From positions 1-9,981 of the forward strand of contig JBHGUR010000016.1 of the NCBI GenBank assembly GCA_048976805.1: a stretch of 9,981 nt of DNA, in the 5' to 3' direction. This document shows positions 1-8,170 of this stretch, one piece after another. Numbering within the stretch: the stretch's first letter is position 1; each line of letters starts with the position of its first letter. The DNA is from Ectobacillus sp048976805. Its GTDB lineage: Bacteria; Bacillota; Bacilli; Bacillales; Bacillaceae_G. Below the pieces are notes generated by a model that saw only the letters and a list, made by a program, of their open reading frames with translations, searched no databases and was not told the DNA's origin. The translations under genes and the position numbers were made by a program.

Positions 1-84
1 TTTTGCGTATTCATTTTGAGAAATTACTTTCGGGTTATAGCCTTGAATAATATTTAATTTTATATCACTTGTATATTTAGTCAT
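1..84 (-). CDS. Partial transposase OrfA, IS3-family-like (N-terminus only)
   Basis: An ATG at 82-84 opens a minus-strand frame that stays open for 28 codons to the window edge, so only the N-terminus is visible. It begins MTKYTSDIKL and continues with an I-I-x-G-Y stretch and a late Y-A-K. This resembles the start of the helix-turn-helix OrfA of IS3-family (IS150-group) transposases, which typically begin with a K-Y-S/T-x-x-F/L-K pattern and then bind the IS ends. A GGAGG ribosome-binding sequence lies upstream at 99-103, 14 bases from the ATG, inside a long hairpin. The frame was too short to be judged by length or catalytic residues, and the DDE domain would lie in OrfB outside the window. 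The family call rests on memory of the N-terminal pattern plus the adjacent IS-end-like inverted repeat. Confidence 0.5.
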   Translation of the reverse strand, partial: MTKYTSDIKLNIIQGYNPKVISQNEYAK

Positions 85-91
85 AAATAAA

Positions 92-138
92 AACTGCACC
101 TCCAATTGTTAGATGTGTCTAACAATTGGGGTGCAGTT
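92..138 (-). terminator. Long hairpin at the IS end: possible terminator and RBS-masking stem
   Basis: Bases 92-113 pair with 118-138 in a 21-bp stem with a single bulged base (101) and a 4-base loop (114-117). On the minus strand the stem is followed at once by TTTTTATTT, so it has the form of a Rho-independent terminator for transcripts leaving glgP. The outer arm looks like the IS terminal sequence and the inner arm is its inverted copy. The inner arm contains the GGAGG (99-103) of the downstream transposase frame. In a read-through RNA the stem would therefore hide that ribosome-binding site. The plus strand has no T-run after the stem, so it acts in one direction only. Confidence 0.7.
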
Positions 139-142
139 CACA

Positions 143-156
143 ACCAAGGCTTTTTC
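143..156 (-). other. Probable left half of the original glg operon terminator, cut by the IS
   Basis: Just after the glgP TGA the minus strand reads GAAAAAGCCTTGG. An A-run followed by a GC-containing arm is how many Bacillus terminators begin, the expected second half being CCAAGGCTTTTT. That second half is absent here because the IS-like sequence starts at about 140-142. The interpretation is inference: no complementary arm lies in the window. Confidence 0.4.
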
Positions 157-2565
157 TCATCTTACAACCTGAACAGGCTTAATTTTCCATATATCGCTTG
201 CGTATTGGCAAATTGTACGATCACTAGTAAAAAAGCCTGACTTGGCTACGTTAGCAATGCCCATTTCCAACCAACGCTTTCGATTCTCATATGCTTTGCC
301 AATCTGTTCCTGCACCCGGGCATATGGCGCGAAATCCCTTAACACAAAATATTCGTCATTTTGTATAATAAGAGAATCATAGATTGGTTCAAACTCATCG
401 CCCATATTTGGGAAGAAGCCATTCATTAACTGGTCGACAACTTTTTTAATCCGTCCGTCATGATGGTAATAATCGCTGGAACGATATCCGCCGTTTCGAT
501 AATAATTCAATACCTCTTCAGCCGTTAAGCCAAAAATAAAAATATTTTCCGCCCCGACCTCTTCTTTTATCTCGACGTTGGCCCCATCTAGCGTTCCTAC
601 CGTGACAGCTCCATTCATCATAAATTTCATATTGCCGGTCCCAGAAGCTTCCTTGCTTGCCGTTGAAATTTGCTCGCTCACATCTGCTGCCGGGAAGATA
701 TCCTCGGCAAGTGAAACACGGTAGTTTTCCAAGAAAATAACCTTTAGCCGATCATTTGTCTGCGGGTCGTGATTCACCTTTTCCGCCAGCTCATTAATAA
801 GTTTAATAATTTTCTTCGCATAGTAGTATCCTGGCGATGCCTTGGCGCCGAAGATGAACGTGCGCGGATACATTGTAAAGCTCGCATCCTCTTTCAAACG
901 GTTATACAAATACATGATATGCAGTACATTTAGCAACTGCCGTTTATAAGCATGCAAGCGTTTTACCTGCACATCAAAAATAGAGCTTGTATCTACGCGG
1001 ATTCCTGTCTGCTCTTCGATGCGCTTAGCGAGTATTTCCTTTCTCAACTGCTTTATCCCATAGAATTTCTCTTGAAACGCAGCATCACGTTTATAGTTTA
1101 AAAGCTCTTGCAGTTCTGTGGGCTTTGTAATCCAATCTGAACCAATTGTATCGCAAATTAATCCGGAAAGCTGCGGATTTGCTTTTAGCAGCCATCTTCT
1201 GTGGGTAATGCCATTTGTTTTATTATTAAATTTCTCAGGATAGAACTCATAAAACAACTGCATTTCTCTTTGTTTTAAAATCTCAGTATGAATATGGGCC
1301 ACTCCGTTTACACTATGGCTGCCAACAATCGCAAGATGGGCCATTTTCACCAAATCATGTGCAATAATTGCCATATTCTCTATCCGTTTCCAATCACCCG
1401 GATAACGGTTCCACAGGCTGCGGCAAAATCTTTCGTTAATTTCTTGGACGATCATATAAATGCGCGGCAGAAGCGGCTGAAAAATATGAATCGGCCACTT
1501 TTCCAACGCCTCTGACAGCGTTGTATGGTTCGTATACGAAATTGTGTTAACTGTAATATTCCAAGCTTCATCCCATTCCATCTTCTCTTGATCAAGCAAA
1601 ATGCGCATCAGCTCCGGAATGGCTAAAACCGGGTGTGTATCATTAATATGGATGGCGACACGCTCATGCAAGTTTTTCAAGCTGCCATCTTGGTCGCGAT
1701 GCAGCTTTACAATATTTTGCAGGCTCGCTGAGACGAGAAAATATTGCTGCTTTAAACGCAATATTTTCCCCTCATCATGTGTATCGTCCGGGTAAAGGAA
1801 CTCTGAAACCGCCTCTGTCTCCCGTTTATAGACAAGAACGTTTTTATTGTTCGGCGGAAAAGGGACCGGCTCTGCATTCCATAGCCGCAACGTATTAACC
1901 GTATTGGTTTTATAACCAACGACCGGAATATCATACGGCACGGCCATAATCGTTTCTGCACCTGCATGGCGAAATTCGGTCCGGCCGTTTATGAATAATG
2001 TCTCTACATGTCCCCAAAAACCAACCTCCACCGCTTGGTCATGGCGCCGCAATTCCCATACGTTTCCATGGCGCAGCCATTGCTCCGGAAGCTCGACTTG
2101 ATAGCCGTCAACAATTTTTTGATCAAACAAGCCGTGCTTGTAGCGAATACCACAACCATAGCCCGGCAAGTCCAAAGAAGCGAGAGAATCAAGAAAGCAA
2201 GCGGCCAAACGGCCGAGTCCGCCGTTTCCAAGCCCCGCATCTGCTTCCTGTTCCTCTAAATCATTCAGGTTAATCCCAAGTTCTTCCAGACCTTCTTTGC
2301 ATACATGCAAAATATCCAAATTCAATAAATTGCTGCCAAGCAGCCTGCCGAGCAAAAACTCGATAGACAAGTAGTACATTTGTTTATTATTTTCTGTACG
2401 GTTTTTTTCATTTGTAGCAATCCAGCGCGAGCTAATATATTCGCGCACCATATGCCCAAGCGTATTGTATTGGTCACGTAGTGTGGAGTCCTTGAAGCTC
2501 TTTCCGTACGTGGTTTCCAGCTTCTCCAAGAAAGCGGCCTTAAAGCTCTCTTTACTTGAGAACAT
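157..2565 (-). CDS. glgP: Glycogen phosphorylase
   Basis: An 802-residue GT35 alpha-glucan phosphorylase. It removes terminal alpha-1,4-linked glucose from glycogen with inorganic phosphate, giving glucose-1-phosphate in the cytoplasm. The PLP-binding region is clear: EASGTGNMKF (639-648), with the cofactor lysine at K647, followed by NGAVTVGTLDGANVE. Other family signatures are GLGNGGLGRLAACFLDS (111-127), HINDTHP (306-312), and NHTTLSEALEKWP (346-358) near the active site. The length is typical of bacterial enzymes and no key residue is missing. It is the last gene of the operon. Its ATG lies 7 bases after the glgA stop, with GAGGAG directly before it and a purine-rich AAGGGG overlapping the glgA end, so translation is probably coupled to glgA. 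No gene-specific promoter was noticed. The stop codon is followed within about 20 bases by the IS end. Confidence 0.97.
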   Translation of the reverse strand: MFSSKESFKAAFLEKLETTYGKSFKDSTLRDQYNTLGHMVREYISSRWIATNEKNRTENNKQMYYLSIEFLLGRLLGSNLLNLDILHVCKEGLEELGINLNDLEEQEADAGLGNGGLGRLAACFLDSLASLDLPGYGCGIRYKHGLFDQKIVDGYQVELPEQWLRHGNVWELRRHDQAVEVGFWGHVETLFINGRTEFRHAGAETIMAVPYDIPVVGYKTNTVNTLRLWNAEPVPFPPNNKNVLVYKRETEAVSEFLYPDDTHDEGKILRLKQQYFLVSASLQNIVKLHRDQDGSLKNLHERVAIHINDTHPVLAIPELMRILLDQEKMEWDEAWNITVNTISYTNHTTLSEALEKWPIHIFQPLLPRIYMIVQEINERFCRSLWNRYPGDWKRIENMAIIAHDLVKMAHLAIVGSHSVNGVAHIHTEILKQREMQLFYEFYPEKFNNKTNGITHRRWLLKANPQLSGLICDTIGSDWITKPTELQELLNYKRDAAFQEKFYGIKQLRKEILAKRIEEQTGIRVDTSSIFDVQVKRLHAYKRQLLNVLHIMYLYNRLKEDASFTMYPRTFIFGAKASPGYYYAKKIIKLINELAEKVNHDPQTNDRLKVIFLENYRVSLAEDIFPAADVSEQISTASKEASGTGNMKFMMNGAVTVGTLDGANVEIKEEVGAENIFIFGLTAEEVLNYYRNGGYRSSDYYHHDGRIKKVVDQLMNGFFPNMGDEFEPIYDSLIIQNDEYFVLRDFAPYARVQEQIGKAYENRKRWLEMGIANVAKSGFFTSDRTICQYASDIWKIKPVQVVR

Positions 2566-2572
2566 GCTCCTC

Positions 2573-4006
2573 TCACCCCTTCAAAAGCCCTTCATACAGC
2601 TCTTTATATTCCTGCGCGGAATGCTTCCAACTGTAATCCTGACCCATCGCTCTTTTCACTAACATATTCCATATATCCTTTTTGTCATAATACGCAACAG
2701 CCCTGCGAATTGTATATAACATATCATGGGCATTGAAGTTGGCAAAGCTAAAGCCATTTCCTTCTCCCGTGGTTTCGTTATAGGATTGCACTGTATCATT
2801 TAAGCCGCCTGTTTCTCTTACGATCGGCAAGGTGCCATACCGCAGCGCAATTAATTGTCCTAAACCGCACGGTTCAAATAAGGACGGCATTAAAAACAAA
2901 TCAGAACCCGCGTAGACGTGATGGGCAATTTCTTCATTAAACCCTATATACGCCCGTACCTTCTCAGGGTATGCGTAGGCCATATGCCGGAAAAAGTCTT
3001 CATATTCTGTTATGCCTGAACCGATTACGATAAATTGAACGTCCTCTTGCATGATTTCATGAAAGACATGTCTGACTAAATCAAGCCCCTTTTGTTTTGT
3101 CAATCTCGTTACCATTGCAAAAATTGGTGTATTTTCGTTCTCCGGCAATCCGAAATAACGCTGCAAAGCGCGTTTATTTTTCTTCTTTAAATGCAATGTA
3201 TTAGCATCATAATTAGCAGCAATGTCCTTATCCGTTTTTGGGTTATAGAAGACATCGTCAATTCCGTTTACAATTCCAACAAGCTTATCATGGTACTTGC
3301 GAAGCAAGCCCTCGAGCCGTTCCCCAAAGAACGGGTACTGAATTTCTTCCTTATAAGTCGGGCTTACGGCTGTAATCACATCAGAGGCGACAATGCCGCC
3401 CTTCATGAAATTGATATTGCCGTAAAACTCAAGCTGTTCACTATTGAAATGCTCATCTCCAAGCTCAAGCAATTCATGCATCACTTGACGCGGGAAAATT
3501 CCTTGAAATTGCAGATTGTGAATGGTAAAAGCCGTTTTAATACGTTCATATAACGGGCTTGTACGGTACTGCGCATTAAGCAAATAATTAACCATCGCAG
3601 TGTGCCAGTCATGGCAATGAAGAACATCCGGCACAAAATCTAGATAAGGAATGCTCTCCAATACTGCCTTGGAAAAAAATGAAAAGCGCTCGCCATCATC
3701 ATAATGGCCGTATAATGTGTCTCTTTTAAAGTAATACTCATTGTCGATTAAATAATACGTAATCCCTTCATGTTCTGCCTCTAGGATTCCGCAATACTGA
3801 TTGCGCCATCCAAGGCGCACTGTAATTACTTTTTTCAGCCTGGTTTTCTCACGCAGCTTCTGGGGGATTAAGCTGTAGTTCGGCAGCATCACCCTTACAT
3901 CCATCCCAAGCTTTTTCAGTTCTTTTGGAAGTGCGCCCGCTACATCGGCAAGACCTCCCGATTTAATAAACGGGACGCACTCCGATACTGCAAATAAAAT
4001 ATTCAC
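2573..4006 (-). CDS. glgA: Glycogen synthase (ADP-glucose, GT5)
   Basis: A 477-residue bacterial glycogen synthase that transfers glucose from ADP-glucose to the non-reducing end of an alpha-1,4-glucan. Its GT-B fold signatures are all visible. The N-terminal K-S-G-G-L motif (15-19) contacts ADP-glucose. HDWHT is at 132-136, HNLQFQG at 163-169 and NGID at 247-250. TRLTKQKG (300-307) carries the phosphate-contacting R301 and K306. SLFEPCGLGQL (375-385) contains the conserved E378, and TGGL is at 399-402. The length matches the family. The start codon is GTG (4004-4006), overlapping the glgD stop by 4 bases (GTGA), which suggests translational coupling. An AAGGAG lies at 4020-4025, 13 bases upstream, a little farther than usual. 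No frameshift or missing residue is seen. Confidence 0.97.
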   Translation of the reverse strand: MNILFAVSECVPFIKSGGLADVAGALPKELKKLGMDVRVMLPNYSLIPQKLREKTRLKKVITVRLGWRNQYCGILEAEHEGITYYLIDNEYYFKRDTLYGHYDDGERFSFFSKAVLESIPYLDFVPDVLHCHDWHTAMVNYLLNAQYRTSPLYERIKTAFTIHNLQFQGIFPRQVMHELLELGDEHFNSEQLEFYGNINFMKGGIVASDVITAVSPTYKEEIQYPFFGERLEGLLRKYHDKLVGIVNGIDDVFYNPKTDKDIAANYDANTLHLKKKNKRALQRYFGLPENENTPIFAMVTRLTKQKGLDLVRHVFHEIMQEDVQFIVIGSGITEYEDFFRHMAYAYPEKVRAYIGFNEEIAHHVYAGSDLFLMPSLFEPCGLGQLIALRYGTLPIVRETGGLNDTVQSYNETTGEGNGFSFANFNAHDMLYTIRRAVAYYDKKDIWNMLVKRAMGQDYSWKHSAQEYKELYEGLLKG

Positions 4007-5034
4007 GAATTCATCAACGCTCCTTGTACTGTACCTTTTCTTACGATATACGGGCTGTTCCCTGCTGTCGCCCCCGTTAATACTGTGCCGTCCTCAATCT
4101 TTACATCCTTGTCAAGGATAACTCCATCCAGTATACAATTTTCCCCAATTTGCGTCTTCTGCATAATGATGGAGTTGCGAATAACCGAACCTTTTCCAAC
4201 CTTTACAGCACGGAAAATAATGCTGTTTTCTACTTCGCCCTCAATAACGCTGCCATTGGCAATCATAGAATTCGTTACCTTCGCGCCTTTTGCATAGCGG
4301 GTTGGCGGTTCATCCTTTACCTTTGTAAAGACAGGAGCTTCTTGTTTAAATAATTCCTTCCATACTTCCGGCTTCAGGATATCCATACTGTGCTGATAAT
4401 ATCTTTGGGCGGAATTAATAACAGCGGCATATCCCGTATACTCGTATGTTTGAATGTGCAAGTTTTGGCGATTATTGCACACTAAATCTATAATACTGTA
4501 ATATCCCGCATCCTTATATTGTTCAAATAAATTTAACAGCAAATCCTTCTTTAAAATATATGTTTGCAGCGAGCGCCCGTCATGGTACACTTCCGTAATG
4601 TCTGCTCCTGTCCCAATATGGCGCTCTAAAATTGGCTTAAAATCTATTGCTGCTACAATATGCGCATTTGTAACAACAACATGCGTTTGTTTGCTGCGCA
4701 GAAAATAATCGATATGCCGTCTAAAATGTGTAAACGACCCGAACTCCTCTTTTTCACAATAGCAATTTGGCGTAAAAACAAATAACCCGTCGCGTTTTCT
4801 GTCTAAATCCCATTGCTTGCCGGAACCGAGATGGTCCATAAGTGAACGGTTTTCATGTCCTGTAAAAATGGCAACGCTCGTAATACCGGAGTTCACCATA
4901 TTTGACAGCATGAAATCAATTAGACGATATCTTCCGCCAAACGGAAGGGCCGCTAATGAACGGCGCATCGTTAGTTCCTCTAAAGAAGCAAATTCATTTG
5001 TTGCATTAATAATTCCTAGCATAGATTCACTCAT
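4003..5034 (-). CDS. glgD: GlgD, regulatory paralogue of ADP-glucose pyrophosphorylase
   Basis: A 343-residue protein related to GlgC, with an N-terminal nucleotidyltransferase-like domain and a C-terminal left-handed beta-helix (hexapeptide-like repeats, about 250-320). The shared scaffold PFGGRYRLIDFMLSN (31-45) is kept. The catalytic signatures are lost: GlgC's GGKGSRL loop is replaced by INATNEFASLEE (9-20), SGDHIYKMD by TNAHIVAAID (122-131), and the FEEKP sugar-binding motif is absent. It is therefore unlikely to be an active pyrophosphorylase. In Geobacillus stearothermophilus GlgD forms a complex with GlgC and raises its activity, and the same role is inferred here. The ATG at 5032-5034 lies 20 bases after the glgC stop, with AAAGGGG about 10 bases upstream. 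An in-frame ATG four codons later (M5) is a possible alternative. Confidence 0.93.
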   Translation of the reverse strand: MSESMLGIINATNEFASLEELTMRRSLAALPFGGRYRLIDFMLSNMVNSGITSVAIFTGHENRSLMDHLGSGKQWDLDRKRDGLFVFTPNCYCEKEEFGSFTHFRRHIDYFLRSKQTHVVVTNAHIVAAIDFKPILERHIGTGADITEVYHDGRSLQTYILKKDLLLNLFEQYKDAGYYSIIDLVCNNRQNLHIQTYEYTGYAAVINSAQRYYQHSMDILKPEVWKELFKQEAPVFTKVKDEPPTRYAKGAKVTNSMIANGSVIEGEVENSIIFRAVKVGKGSVIRNSIIMQKTQIGENCILDGVILDKDVKIEDGTVLTGATAGNSPYIVRKGTVQGALMNS

Positions 5035-5054
5035 TCCACTCAGTCCCCTTTATT

Positions 5055-6185
5055 TTAATTTTCGTCAGCGACTAACACGACGTCGTCAGCATTTTTTAAC
5101 GGCCTAATCACCGCATTATCTTCAATTTCCATTCCCGGTGCAACGATAGCTCGTTCAATCGTTACATTCTTTCCAATACGGGCTCCCGGCATAATGACAG
5201 AGTCTATAATAAAACTGCCTTCGCCTACCGCTACCCCTTGAAACAGAACAGAATGTTTTACATTGCCCTCTACTACACACCCTTCATTTAAGAGCGATTC
5301 TTCTACAATTGCTTCTGGCGCAATGTATTGCGGCGGTTGATTTGGATTGACAGAGTAAATGCGCCAATCCCGGTCATATAAATCCAAGGCGGAATCCTCA
5401 TTTAATAAATCCATATTAGCTTCCCATAAGCTTTTTACAGTACCAACATCCTTCCAGTACCCTTTAAACGGATATGCTATAAGCTTTTTGTTTTCTTCAA
5501 GCAAAAGCGGAATAACATCTTTGCCGAAATCATTGCTTGATTCAGGATTACGCGCATCCATTTCTAAAAATTCCTTTAATATTGACCACTTAAAAATATA
5601 AATCCCCATGGAAGCAAGATTGCTTTTAGCAAATTGCGGCTTTTCCTCAAATTCGACAATTTCCATTTTTTCATTTGTGTTCATGATGCCAAAGCGGCTC
5701 GTTTCTTCCCACGGTACTTCAATAACGGAAATCGATACGTCCGCGTCTTTTTCAATATGATATTCCAGCATTTCGGAGTAATCCATTTTGTAAATGTGAT
5801 CCCCTGAAAGAATGAGAACGTATTCCGGATCATATTGCTTTAAATAATTCATATTTTGATAAATCGCGCTTGCCGTTCCGGTATACCATTTAACGCCTGA
5901 AGATTCTGAATATGGCGGCAATACTGTTACACCCCCGTTTGTCCGGTCTAAATCCCAAGCGCTGCCGATTCCGATATAAGAATTTAATACAAGCGGCTGG
6001 TACTGCGTTAATACCCCTACTGTCTCAATTCCGGAATTTGTGCAGTTGCTTAGAGCAAAATCAATGATACGATATTTCCCGCCGAACGATACAGCCGGCT
6101 TCGCTAAATTTTTTGTAAGGGAGCTTAAACGGCTACCTTTTCCCCCTGCTAACAACATTGCTACGCACTTCTTTTTGATTGCCAT
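5055..6185 (-). CDS. glgC: Glucose-1-phosphate adenylyltransferase (ADP-glucose pyrophosphorylase)
   Basis: A 376-residue enzyme that makes ADP-glucose and pyrophosphate from ATP and glucose-1-phosphate, the committed step of bacterial glycogen synthesis. The nucleotide-binding loop GGKGSRL is at 14-20, followed by KNLAKPAVSFGGKYRIIDFALSN. SGDHIYKMDY (127-136) carries the catalytic Asp. FEEKP (179-183) is the glucose-1-phosphate site, SNDFGKDVIP is at 217-226 and YWKDVGT at 243-249. A C-terminal left-handed beta-helix begins at about 285. The length is slightly short of enteric GlgC and normal for Bacillus. The ATG at 6183-6185 has AAAGGGG 10 bases upstream, and the reading frame overlaps the glgB end by 53 bp. 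GlgD, encoded next, is the expected partner. Confidence 0.97.
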   Translation of the reverse strand: MAIKKKCVAMLLAGGKGSRLSSLTKNLAKPAVSFGGKYRIIDFALSNCTNSGIETVGVLTQYQPLVLNSYIGIGSAWDLDRTNGGVTVLPPYSESSGVKWYTGTASAIYQNMNYLKQYDPEYVLILSGDHIYKMDYSEMLEYHIEKDADVSISVIEVPWEETSRFGIMNTNEKMEIVEFEEKPQFAKSNLASMGIYIFKWSILKEFLEMDARNPESSNDFGKDVIPLLLEENKKLIAYPFKGYWKDVGTVKSLWEANMDLLNEDSALDLYDRDWRIYSVNPNQPPQYIAPEAIVEESLLNEGCVVEGNVKHSVLFQGVAVGEGSFIIDSVIMPGARIGKNVTIERAIVAPGMEIEDNAVIRPLKNADDVVLVADEN

Positions 6186-8076
6186 TGCTCTTATTCCCCT
6201 TTCTTGTTTTCACTGGTCGTAATATAGAAATGCCAAAAGGCGGTATCGTCATTTCAACGTATGCCGGTTGATTATGATACGGTTTAGCAACGGCTTTCAA
6301 TCTTTTCTTATTGATTTGTCCTGAGCCGCCGTACTGTGTTCCATCGCTGTTTAAAATTTCACTGTAGCTCGGAAATAGAGGAACACCAACCTTGTAATTG
6401 TGATATACCTTTTCTGTAAAGTTGCATACTACTACTAAAAGGTCATCCTCTTTCTTGCCTTTGCGAATGAAGGAAAAAATACTTTGATCTCGATTATCGG
6501 CATCAATCCATTGAAATCCCTCATGTGTATGATCCTGCTGCCAAAGCGGCTTAGAACGTTTATATAGCGCCATAAGTTCCTGGAAGTAATCCTGCATAAG
6601 GCTATGCATTTCGAAGTCTTCTAGCTCCCAATCCAAATCCTCCAGGTCTTTCCATTCGTCGAATTGCCCGAATTCTCCTCCCATAAACAATAGTTTTTTT
6701 CCGGGATGTGACATGAAATATCCATATAATAAACGGAGCTGCGCAAATTTACGCCAGTAGTCCCCAGGCATTTTATTTAAAAGCGACTTCTTCCCATGTA
6801 CCACTTCATCGTGGGAAAGCGGCAAAACAAAGTTTTCTGAATACGCATAAAGTAACGAAAACGTGACTTTATCATGAAGATGGCTGCGATATTCTGGGGC
6901 ACATTCCATATATTTTAGAATGTCATTCATCCAGCCCATGTTCCATTTATAGTTAAATCCAAGACCGCCTTCATACGTTGGGGCAGTAACGAGCGGCCAA
7001 TCTGTTGAATCCTCTGCAACCATCAATATATGGGGGTCAGCCTTGAATACCGCTTCGTTCAACTGCTGCAAAAATGATACTGCATATCCGTTTTTGCCAA
7101 AATGCCCCCCGGCATTCCAATACAGCATGTTAGCTACCGCGTCAACACGAAAGCCGTCAACGTGATAATATTTCATCCAAAACAGGGCATTCGAAATAAG
7201 AAAGCTTCGCACTTCCGGCTTTCCTAAATCAAAGTTTGCCGTTCCCCATACTGGATTTTCCCGCGCGTATATATCTTCATATTCGTATGTCGGCTGTCCG
7301 TCAAACATGTATAGCCCATGGGCATCCTTGCAGTAATGTCCCGGGACCCAATCAAGCAATACACCAATGCCATGCTGGTGGCACTGGTCAATAAAATACA
7401 TTAAATCCTCCGGCTTTCCATATCGGCTCGTCGCAGCATAATAACCAGTTCCTTGATAGCCCCAAGAACGGTCATACGGGTGCTCAACAAGCGGCATAAT
7501 TTCAATATGCGTAAAATTGTGTTCTAATACATACGGTATTAATTCCTCCGCCATTTCCCGATAAGAATAAAAAGAACCGTCTTCTTTCTTCTTCCATGAA
7601 CCAAAATGCAGTTCATATATTGCCAAAGGCTCCTCATAAAGAGTTTTCCGCTTTTTGCTGCGAAACCATTTTTGATCATTCCATTTATAGCCCTCTATAT
7701 CATAAACAACGGAAGCTGTATTTGGGCGCACCTCTGCATAATATGCATACGGATCAGCCTTCAGCAACTGCTCTCCGTCAGCTGTTTGAATTTCATACTT
7801 ATACAGCGTATTTTCTCTGATGTTTGGGATAAATAGCGACCAGACTCCTTCTTCATTCAGCTTAGTCATGGGGTACTCCTGGCCATTCCAATTATTGAAA
7901 TCTCCTGCTACACAAACCTGCACAGCATGAGGAGCCCACACAGAAAATCTAGTGCCTTCTATTCCATTTTCTGTTGTTAAATGGGCACCGAATGTTTTAT
8001 AGCTTTCATATAAGGTGCCCTCATGGAATAGGTGCAGCTCATACTCTGTAGGATGAATCACAATCACAACTTTCAC
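6133..8076 (-). CDS. glgB: 1,4-alpha-glucan branching enzyme (GH13)
   Basis: A branching enzyme of up to 647 residues that cuts alpha-1,4 chains and rejoins them through alpha-1,6 links. An N-terminal CBM48-like beta domain (about 40-130) includes RFSVWAPHAVQVCVAGDFN. The GH13 catalytic barrel shows all four conserved regions: DWVPGH (242-247), GFRVDAV with nucleophile D312, VAED with acid/base E355, and LSHDEVVHGKKSL with H422-D423. The C-terminal beta domain ends in a basic tail (624-647) that overlaps glgC. The first possible start, a GTG at 8074-8076, lies inside the best ribosome-binding sequence (GAGGTGA, 8073-8079). GTG at 8065-8067, 5-6 bases beyond it, is the more likely start, giving 644 residues; GTG at 8059-8061 is also possible. 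First gene of the operon, 328 bases downstream of the ldh terminator. Confidence 0.96.
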   Translation of the reverse strand: MKVVIVIHPTEYELHLFHEGTLYESYKTFGAHLTTENGIEGTRFSVWAPHAVQVCVAGDFNNWNGQEYPMTKLNEEGVWSLFIPNIRENTLYKYEIQTADGEQLLKADPYAYYAEVRPNTASVVYDIEGYKWNDQKWFRSKKRKTLYEEPLAIYELHFGSWKKKEDGSFYSYREMAEELIPYVLEHNFTHIEIMPLVEHPYDRSWGYQGTGYYAATSRYGKPEDLMYFIDQCHQHGIGVLLDWVPGHYCKDAHGLYMFDGQPTYEYEDIYARENPVWGTANFDLGKPEVRSFLISNALFWMKYYHVDGFRVDAVANMLYWNAGGHFGKNGYAVSFLQQLNEAVFKADPHILMVAEDSTDWPLVTAPTYEGGLGFNYKWNMGWMNDILKYMECAPEYRSHLHDKVTFSLLYAYSENFVLPLSHDEVVHGKKSLLNKMPGDYWRKFAQLRLLYGYFMSHPGKKLLFMGGEFGQFDEWKDLEDLDWELEDFEMHSLMQDYFQELMALYKRSKPLWQQDHTHEGFQWIDADNRDQSIFSFIRKGKKEDDLLVVVCNFTEKVYHNYKVGVPLFPSYSEILNSDGTQYGGSGQINKKRLKAVAKPYHNQPAYVEMTIPPFGISILRPVKTRKGNKSNGNQKEVRSNVVSRGKR

Positions 8077-8079
8077 CTC
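8073..8079 (-). promoter_or_regulatory. Ribosome-binding site of glgB; decides among three GTG starts
   Basis: GAGGTGA on the minus strand is the only strong Shine-Dalgarno match before glgB. The first in-frame GTG (8074-8076) is part of it and so cannot use it. The GTG at 8065-8067 is 5-6 bases downstream, the normal distance, and the one at 8059-8061 is 11 bases away. The N-terminus of GlgB is therefore probably three residues shorter than the longest frame. Confidence 0.6.
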
Positions 8080-8170
8080 GCATTTTAAAATACCTTATTA
8101 TTATTCTGCGAAAAATTAAAAATTCCTTTTAATAAAACAAAAAATATACGGATTTTCAGTGAAATTTCCC

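Larger units (their letters stand above)
1..140 (-). mobile_element. Left end of an IS3-family-like insertion sequence
   Basis: Read on the minus strand, the element appears to start at about 140 with TGAACTGCACCCC. This is the 5'-TG type of terminus common in IS3-family elements of the IS150 group. It continues through a 21-bp hairpin into the OrfA start at 84. An alternative boundary is 142 (TGTGAACTG). It sits only about 17 bases beyond the glgP stop codon and points the same way as the glg operon. Only the left end is in the window, so the right terminal repeat, the target-site duplication and whether the element is intact cannot be seen. Confidence 0.5.

Noticed and set aside
3191..3553. 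120-codon plus-strand frame opposite glgA
   Set aside because: It lies wholly within a well-conserved gene on the other strand, has no recognisable protein features, and its composition follows from the glgA codons. The same holds for the other frames opposite or shifted within glgP, glgD, glgC, glgB and ldh.
157..8076. A novel accessory or defence system hidden among the large genes
   Set aside because: All five proteins are standard glycogen-metabolism enzymes in the order known from Bacillus, with full-length domains, and no extra domain or fusion.
8039..8083. 14-codon minus-strand frame (MRGESCDCDSSYRV) overlapping the glgB start, a possible regulatory upstream ORF
   Set aside because: Its ATG is followed at once by the glgB ribosome-binding site and it has only a weak AAGG before it. 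Nothing distinguishes it from a chance frame.
8115..8133. ATTAAAA/TTTTAAT hairpin in the glgB leader, possible riboswitch or attenuator
   Set aside because: It is made only of A-T pairs in AT-rich DNA, and no riboswitch core or T-run terminator accompanies it.
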